64,000 nucleotides of DNA. Origin: Adiantum capillus-veneris (Eukaryota > Streptophyta > Polypodiopsida > Polypodiales > Pteridaceae). The position numbers were made by a program, and so were the translations under genes. Below, in pieces: positions 57,681 to 64,000 of the stretch (position 1 is the first letter of the stretch; each line of letters starts with the position of its first letter). The DNA is taken from NCBI GenBank assembly GCA_014529385.2, contig CM043964.1, forward strand, positions 2,274,997-2,338,996, written 5' to 3'. The notes below the pieces were generated by a model that had not been told where the DNA came from, did not search any database, and saw nothing but the letters and a program-made list of their open reading frames with translations.

Positions 57681-58235
57681 CAAATGGACCTGTTTTGAGT
57701 GGGAAAAGCAAGGGGCATTCACGGGAATCGATTTAGAACACCTACGTTTTGCTGTTTTGACTTGTAATTTTTTGGTTTTTACCTGTTTTGACCTAATTTC
57801 AGCTTGTTTTAGAAACCCTAATCACCCTAGGTGACACCGAAAGCAAGGGGCTTCACGATGAAAGCGAAAACTTGACGCGAGAGAAGCCTTTTGCCTGTTG
57901 TCTAGCCTCCTATGCAAAGCTTCTAAAACCCTAATCTGGCTCTGATACCAGTTGATGAGCACGCAAATGGACCTGTTTTGAGTGGGAAAAGCAAGGGGCA
58001 TTCACGGGAATCGATTTAGAACACCTACGTTTTGCTGTTTTGACTTGTAATTTTTTGGTTTTTACCTGTTTTGACCTAATTTCAGCTTGTTTTAGAAACC
58101 CTAATCACCCTAGGTGACACCAAAAGCAAGGGGCTTCACGATGAAAGCGAAAACTTGACGCGAGAGAAGCCTTTTGCCTGTTGTCTAGCCTCCTATGCAA
58201 AGCTTCTAAAACCCTAATCTGGCTCTGATACCAGT
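57681..58235 (-). repeat. C3: leader duplicated in tandem, two primer-binding sites
   Basis: A 283-base unit is present twice, 57681-57963 and 57964-58235 onward. Each copy ends with the minus-strand primer site TGGTATCAGAGCC (57938-57950 and 58221-58233), complementary to initiator tRNA-Met. The inner copy also includes the first LTR-edge bases TGATGAGCACGC. Only the right copy borders a full LTR. Confidence 0.88.
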
Positions 58236-58490
58236 TGATGAGCACGCGGCGGTGTGTGCAAATGATAGAGCACGCGAAGATGTGTAGGCCTTGAGGCTTG
58301 AAGCGGAGGCACTGTGCTGCAGAAGGGAAGCGGGGAGAGAGAGAGAGAGCTCATGTTTTTGGGAAAAACTCAATAAGTGAAATTTGGGTTTTCCCACTTT
58401 TATTATAAGTGACCTTTAAAAAATGTGTCGAGGTTCTGGACAACGTATAAAAATGTACAAAAAGGGGTTATTTAGGCCTTTAACCCAACA
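58236..58490 (-). repeat. C3: 5' LTR (255 bp)
   Basis: Begins TGATGAGCACGCGG on the + strand and ends TTAACCCAACA; pairs with 52988-53253. GATGA follows. Confidence 0.88.
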
Positions 58491-58495
58491 GATGA

Positions 58496-59666
58496 TCAGT
58501 GACTATAGGACAACCTATGGTACAGTGGGGGTGCAATTATGAGACTGGAGCGAAAAGCGTGTTTTGGCCAAATTTTGACCGAAATGTCAAATTTCTCGTA
58601 AACTGGGCAAATGGAGTCCAAATCAAGAAATTTTTGAGCCTAAACCGCATCTCGCAAGAAGTTGGGAGCACATGTCAAATTTTTTGAAAAGTGGTTCGGG
58701 GACCCCCATTAGAAGAAATTTTCACTTCATTTTAAGCTCATTTCTACTATTGACCTTTTAGAGAGAGCTTCTGCCACCTAGAGCGAATGGAACTTCTAGA
58801 AGCTTCTATGACGCGCACGACTACCCGACAGACTCCAGACATGAGAGGTAGGCTCACCACCTTGAGCTTTTCGCGCATGTTTGTTGGTTTGTCGCGAAAA
58901 CTAGCGTAGGGTTCACACAGAAAGCGAGCGGTAGAGACCTACAGGTAGTCGCGACCACCTAACGGCTAACCCAAAATCAATGAGGCTTCATCGGCAAATT
59001 ACCCTAGTATAGGAGGCCACTTTTGGATGACCAAAGGCAGTAGAAAACCATCGGGGAAAACCCTAATTCCTAGAGCCCTGTAAGAGGCCACCAAATGGGA
59101 AATCGGCGAAAAGGCGCCCAAATGCTACCAAAACTCATGGGTAGGAGCATCTCGACATGCTCGAAAAGTCTACATAGCCCACATAACTTTACGGTGACCC
59201 GAAGTGGCACTAAACTTCAGAAACAACATCAGACACACAAAGCGTCAAATAGCTCTCGCGGCCAAACCGCATGTCCGTTTGCCACCAAACTTTACGAGCG
59301 GCTTTCCTAAACCATCAACAAACAAGTCCTATGGTGGTAGACCACCACAAGTCATCGACGACATGTAAATGGAACCACGGGTGCTTCCAGTGCGACAAAT
59401 TTTCAAATAGAGTTCCGGTGAAGCCAAAGTCAACAAAAAGCATACGGCAAGAATCCCCAAGAGATCGGGAAGCTATGGAGACCAACATCAAGAAATTTCA
59501 TTGCCGAAAAGCTCTCCAAAAGTCAGAAAATGACTCGGAGGCTCTAAAATCCACACATGGAGTTACTTTCTTTCAATTTGACTTTTTTGTTGAAATAATG
59601 CTTAAAAGGGACTCAGGGGGGCTCAAGGCAGGCACCAGTAGCACCTCCAACAAAAATATCATGAGG
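58496..59666 (+). other. G1: spacer before palindrome array
   Basis: G1 continues after the C3 target site. I see no coding frame with recognisable content and no repeats apart from weak similarity to the array units near its end. It probably is untranslated 3' sequence of G1. Confidence 0.5.
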
Positions 59667-60573
59667 AGACATCCTACGTGTAGGATGTATCAAGGCCATT
59701 TCTGGGCACCAACCCCAACATCTCTTATCACACAAAGTTTTTGAATAGCCTGTACATGTTAGCCACCAAGTTTCATCACATTTGGACAAAAATTGACCTC
59801 ATGTACACCAAAAAAACGCAAAGTCAGGGCATAGAGGCAATAAGGGGCCATAAACCTACCAAAACTTGTCCAAATCACATGAAACTTGCACAATACATTC
59901 ATGAGCACATTGCCAACCTATCTGTGTGGTCACATGCAAAAAATGATGAAATAGACATCCTACGCGTAGGATGTCTAAATGACATTTTTGGCCCACACAT
60001 GGTGTTTTTCAATTCCAGATCTCTTCATATTACCTTCAAAAGCTCATATATCAAGTTTCAAGCCATTCCAATCACTTTTGGCCCCCAACACCTCTAAGAT
60101 ACACTTTTTGGGCCTAAAATCACTACACATGCTCTTACCAACACCAATTCTTGTCCAAATCAAAATCCAAGAGCAGGACCATGTTCCACATGCAAGGAGC
60201 TACCCACAGATCAAATCTCAAGCAATTTTGATGAAAAAGACATCCTACGCGTAGGATGTCTCCAACATGATATTGACCTACTGTGCAAGAAATGACCTCA
60301 TGGGAGCCATTACCATGGTGCAAGAAGCTCATATATCAAATTTCAACCCATTTGAATATCATTTGCCACCTGTCAGGGACATCCTACCCACTTTGTGAGC
60401 CTAAAGCCTGAATCTGCCCAAAAATGCACTTTTTGATGCCCAAACCCAATTCCAATCACATAGCCATGTTTCACACGCCAAGGGCCACCAGCCTGCCAAG
60501 TTTCACCAAAAGCTGATGAAAAGGACATCCTACGCGTAGGATGTCTAAATGACATCCTACGCGTAGGATGTCT
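59667..60573. repeat. G1: palindrome array, five copies, about 285-bp spacing
   Basis: Copies start at 59667, 59953, 60238, 60523 and 60550, plus a degenerate half near 60377. Those at 59953 and 60238 are perfect 24-base palindromes, half-site AGACATCCTACG. The copy at 59667 has TACGTGTA. Spacings 286, 285 and 285 match those of the G2 array although arm bases differ (ATCC here, TTTA in G2). Inter-copy sequence is only loosely repeated (for example AGCTCATATATCAA near 60045 and 60327). Confidence 0.92.
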
Positions 60574-60739
60574 AAATGATAAATTTTGGCCAGAATGATA
60601 CTGTGAGCACATGCAGGGTTTTCCAAGTTCCTTTTAAGTTTTATTTTCAATTTTCAAGTCATTTGGATAGTTAGAACTCAGTTTCTCAGCTAATATTGAA
60701 AAAAATGCTAACTTCGGACTACTGAGTGCAACAGGATCC

Positions 60740-61997
60740 ATGGCAGCCGCAAAATCACCTGCAAAGAAGAAGAGAGTGCAGATAAAAGATTACTTGGAAG
60801 AAGTAGAGCCATTTGTCATCCCAGAAGGAACTCTAAAGCTAACCAGCACATGGATTCAGGAGGACTTGCAATAGGCAAATGATTTGAAGATCTACCAAGG
60901 CGTGTTCAAAGATACTGAAGGAAATGCAATAGAGCTACCCATGCTACCTTGGGAGCTCAATGAGTTTTTCAAAAGCAAGATGGAAGAGTACCTGGAGAAG
61001 ATAGATCTCCATAACTATTTTGAAGCCTTTCCAGCAAGAATCGACATCAAAAGAGTGTGGGAATTCGTAACTACAATCAAAGAAGATGGAGTGGCCAGAG
61101 TCACTGATCTGCAGGGCAAACGAGACACTATGATTGTAATCACAGAGAGAGTAGTGGCAGTAGCACTAGACCTCTCCAACAAAGGGGATAGTGTAACCAA
61201 AAGAAGAGATGAAGTCAATGTGTACTCTAAAAAGAAGAGAAACTACACCTTTGAAGATATAGAAAACCCTAAAGTGTCTATCATGAGCCAGATTTACAAC
61301 CAGTATTTCCACATGTGCACAAAGCGGCCAGAGAAGTACAGAATGCCGTCTGGAGCCCCCGCTTGGAGCCATTGCTACCACCTTCACCTGGGCAATGCAG
61401 AAGAGAAAGCCAAAGGTGATCAATTATGCGGCTTATATCCATGACAATCTGGTGAAGATGGGCAACAAGAATCCCACCTACATTGTGCCAGGTGAACTGA
61501 TAACAAAAGTGGTTTATGGAGCATTGCACACCAAGGGAAGATGGCCTGACCCTCCATCACAGAATGACTGGCTAAGGTTCAAAGAAGATAAAGAGGATGA
61601 ACAGCCCAAAGCACCCATAGTTTCCACAATATTGAAGCGCCGTTTAGAGACAGTGCAAGAGGAGCAGCCAGAGTTGAAGAAAGGAAAGAAGGAAATGGTA
61701 CAAGTGCCGATCAAAGAGACAAAATCACAGAAAGCGGCACGGCTCGAAAGATTGATGGAAAGCTTCAGAGCCGAAAGAGCCCTCAAGGGAGATTTGAGCG
61801 AGCTATGGAAGCCCTCACTAGAAGCAATGTCGGGGTCATCTCGAAGGGTGCACAGAGATAGGTTTGAAGATTACATCAAAAATTTTGAGATCCTGGATGC
61901 TATGGCAGAAAACATCCCTAACATCCCATTTATAGAAGAAGAAGTGGATGAAGTACGACGGAAACTACTAGAAGAGCAGGAAGGCCAGGAAAGATAA
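60740..61997 (+). pseudogene. G1: ORF-E, N-terminal globular part
   Basis: From ATG 60740: AAKSPAKKKRVQIKDYLEE (basic, nuclear-signal-like), stop TAG at 60872-60874, then LKIYQGVFKDTEGN, IDLHNYFEAFPARIDIKRVW, QIYNQYFHMCTKRPEKY. A frame change near 61390 leads to KVINYAAYIHDNLVKMGN and QKAARLERLMESFRAER. All blocks match the G2 copy. Possible distant relation to a plant transposon-associated domain; unproven. It follows the palindrome array by about 170 bases. Confidence 0.65.
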
Positions 61998-64000
61998 CGG
62001 AAGATCAAGGCGGACCGGGACTTCAAGAAGAAGCCAGCAAATCCACCGTCAAGCCCGGAGTCCAGCCCACCGCCATCACCACCTCCTCGTAGCCCTCCAC
62101 AAACCCAACAAAAGGAGGAGCTAGACACATCTGATGAACAAGAAGAATCAAAGCAAGAAGAGACCAAAGGGGATGAGCAAAAAGAAGAAACAAATCCCAA
62201 AGATGAGCAGCCAGATCCAGAGAAAAGAAGGTTTAATACATTTCTTGATCTACTACCTGCGGGATATTCAAGAGAAGAGGTAGCTACAGTAGCATTTGAC
62301 ATGGCAAGCACAAGGCCCAAAGAACAAATGTAGAGCCTGCGGTTAGTGGAACTGAAAGAGATGGCCATTGATACAGTGGACCTACAGCCACCTACCAATG
62401 ATTGGGATGTGGTGATGAACAAGCTAACAGGGCTCAGAGCAAAATCATTGGCCACGGAAAGTGAGGTTGACAATCTCAAAGCCAGTGAAGTTTTGATCAA
62501 ATCTGAAGTAGACACACTACAAAGACAAAGCCAAGAGCATATGGAGAAAGAAGCAAAGCTACAAGCCAGTCTGGCCACGGCATTGCAAAGATGCCAGGAG
62601 ATGGAACGAGAGAATCAGGCAGCAGATCAAAGAATTCAAAGAGCTGAAGAAGAATACAGAAAACTCAGCAAGTCATTGACCGATGCAGAGAGGGAAAGGG
62701 AGAACCTAACCCTACAACTTGCTGAAGAATCCAAGGAAGTGGAAGCCATGAGGAATGCCAAAGAGAAGGCAAAGATAGAGAAAGAATCTAGCCAGGATGA
62801 GGTCATCAAGCTAAAAGACCAGATTAAAGTCAAAGATCAAACCATCCAACGGCTACGGGCATCTCGTGCCAGAGTCAGAGCTACTAGCTCGACTCACACC
62901 ACTTCAGAGACGGAGATTTATGAAGAACAAATGAAAGATCTCCAAAGGAAGTTAACCTTAGAGAAAAAGTAGAGACTGATGTTGGCTGAGGGCTCAGTGG
63001 TTATGCAAAACCGCATGGAAGAAGAGCAGAAAGCCATGCAAAATGAGCTAGAAGCCATCAAGAGAAAGATCGAGGAGACGCAAAAGATAAACGCAGATCT
63101 AAACGACCTCCTTGTGAATATGGGAGAGCAAGCTGAAGCAGAAAAGAAGACATTTCATAAACAAATAGAAGAGCTGAGAGGCCAGCAACAAACAGAAGAG
63201 CAGTTTAGCAACGGGCCAGCAGCCATGGAGGGAATAGACGTAGAGAATGTGGCAGATCTAGTGGACACCACCATGCAAGAGGAAATCCTTGTAGGATCCT
63301 CACAAGAGCTACAAGATCTGAACCAAGAAGAAGAAGAGAAGCTGCAAAAGGCAATAGAAGCATCAATCAAAGACATAGCCAAAGAAAGCTTTGGAATGGG
63401 AGCAGAGGGTCTTTAAATCAATGACTATTCAGAAGATAGATGCCAGCAACCTTCGACGTGAATGGCTACAGCCCTCTCTCCCATATCCTCTGCTAAAATA
63501 TGAAGATGCTACAATCAACAAGCAGATCAGAGAGGATCCAACAGTGCCAATGTACAAAGCAGACATCTTCAAGCCTGAAGGGGTAAAGTTGATAGTAGAC
63601 TCTCAGCCCAGGTGGAGAAAGGCATGACTGAAAAAGTATTCACAATATCTAATCCATCTGGTAGAGGCACTCAAAGTGATCAGAGACAACCTAAGTTTCT
63701 ACCCACTACCAAGGATGCGGACGTGGAAGGCCCATGAGCTATTGCAAAGAAGCCAACCTACTTGGCTAAATTACCCAAAGCTGCCAGGCTCCAAGGCAGG
63801 CAAGAGAATAAGTGAGCAATACATGATGAAAACCCTAACGGGCGCCATCAAATTGTTTAGTGGCTTGCCTGACCTATCCTGCATTATGATGAGAAAGATT
63901 TGCAAAACACTTTTGGAAGTCTTCGAGACATTCAAACTAGGCCAGGCGATAGACAATATCTTCTTCTTTCAAGATACATACAGATGTGCATACAATCTGT
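61998..64000 (+). pseudogene. G1: ORF-E, Pro-rich linker, coiled coil and C-terminal block (runs off window)
   Basis: In frame after a TAA: a Pro/Ser-rich stretch near 62040-62100, an acidic linker, TAG at 62331-62333, then a long heptad coiled coil (62346-63416; for example EVDNLKASEVLIKSEVDTLQ) with a TAG at 62970-62972. After a frame change near 63400 comes IDASNLRREWLQPSLPYPL and VDSQPRWRKA, a stop near 63625, TWLNYPKLPGSKAGKRISEQ and LTGAIKLFSGLPDLSCIM, matching G2. The end lies beyond 64000. Confidence 0.65.

Larger units (their letters stand above)
52988..58490 (-). mobile_element. C3: Ty1/copia retrotransposon, complete length but broken
   Basis: LTRs 52988-53253 and 58236-58490 (TGATGAGC...CCCAACA) are bordered by GATGA at 52983-52987 and 58491-58495. 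Purine tract and initiator tRNA-Met primer site fix the minus orientation. Interior order gag, protease, integrase, RT, RNase H is copia, Tork-like by general appearance. Stops and frameshifts throughout. Confidence 0.9.
10506..64000 (+). mobile_element. G1: giant Ty3/gypsy element, outermost host, both ends outside window
   Basis: G1 pieces are 10506-12491, 51813-52982 and 58496-64000. They join at exact target duplications (AAGAG around G2, GATGA around C3), so the pieces are one element. Visible order is integrase, second retropepsin (AP2), WxPK tail, internal purine tract, spacer, palindrome array and ORF-E. G2 has the same order with diverged sequence. The LTRs, gag and RT of G1 are not in the window. 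Confidence 0.75.

Noticed and set aside
59667-60573. Regularly spaced repeats resembling a CRISPR array
   Set aside because: Spacers are about 260 bases, repeats are perfect palindromes inside a eukaryotic retrotransposon, and there are no cas genes.

Overview
The window looks like a block of plant nuclear DNA made almost entirely of LTR retrotransposons. The evidence for a land plant is Ty1/copia elements primed by initiator tRNA-Met, a Tat-type Ty3/gypsy element with two RNase H domains, large AT-rich LTRs and CpG decay. I see no host gene, rRNA, tRNA gene or CRISPR array. The species cannot be fixed; one Ty3 element of a type familiar from fungi and non-seed lineages hints at, but does not prove, a fern- or lycophyte-like genome. 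Element names below (G1, G2, A, T, F, C1-C3) are mine.

Layout. As far as can be seen, everything lies inside one giant Ty3/gypsy element, G1 (+ strand), whose 5' half is left of the window and whose 3' end is right of it. G1 is visible at 10506-12491 (integrase, second protease, start of tail), 51813-52982 (rest of tail), and 58496-64000 (spacer, palindrome array, accessory ORF-E). Three insertions split it. (1) Copia C1 (1-10505) contains copia C2 (6615-7671), which contains Ty3 element A (905-6614); one large deletion at about 905 removed the 5' halves of A and C2 and the middle of C1. (2) G2 (12659-51807, minus strand, same family as G1, TSD AAGAG) contains T (22993-33702, a Tat element in the G2 reverse transcriptase, TSD ATAT) and F (39600-49702, a fungal-like Ty3 element in the G2 leader, TSD ACGC). 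(3) Copia C3 (52988-58490, minus, TSD GATGA).

What is unusual. Removing T and F leaves G2 at about 18.3 kb, in the order LTR, tRNA-Asp-type primer site, leader with palindromes, gag, protease, RT, RNase H, integrase, a SECOND retropepsin-like domain in frame with integrase, a tail rich in W-x-P-K motifs, an internal polypurine tract, a roughly 286-bp-period array of 24-bp palindromes, a large coiled-coil ORF (ORF-E), PPT, LTR. G1 shows the same 3' order independently, and A shares the post-integrase protease, WxPK tail and internal purine tract but has a different small accessory ORF. The palindromes in G1 and G2 share outer bases and a TACGCGTA core, while the arm bases between differ in a way that keeps both palindromes perfect. 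That looks like selection on symmetry.

Most reading frames are broken. The best preserved are the T polyprotein (1622 codons), the F RT-RNase H and integrase ORFs, and the A accessory ORF. Family names rest on motif recognition by eye; no database search was run.
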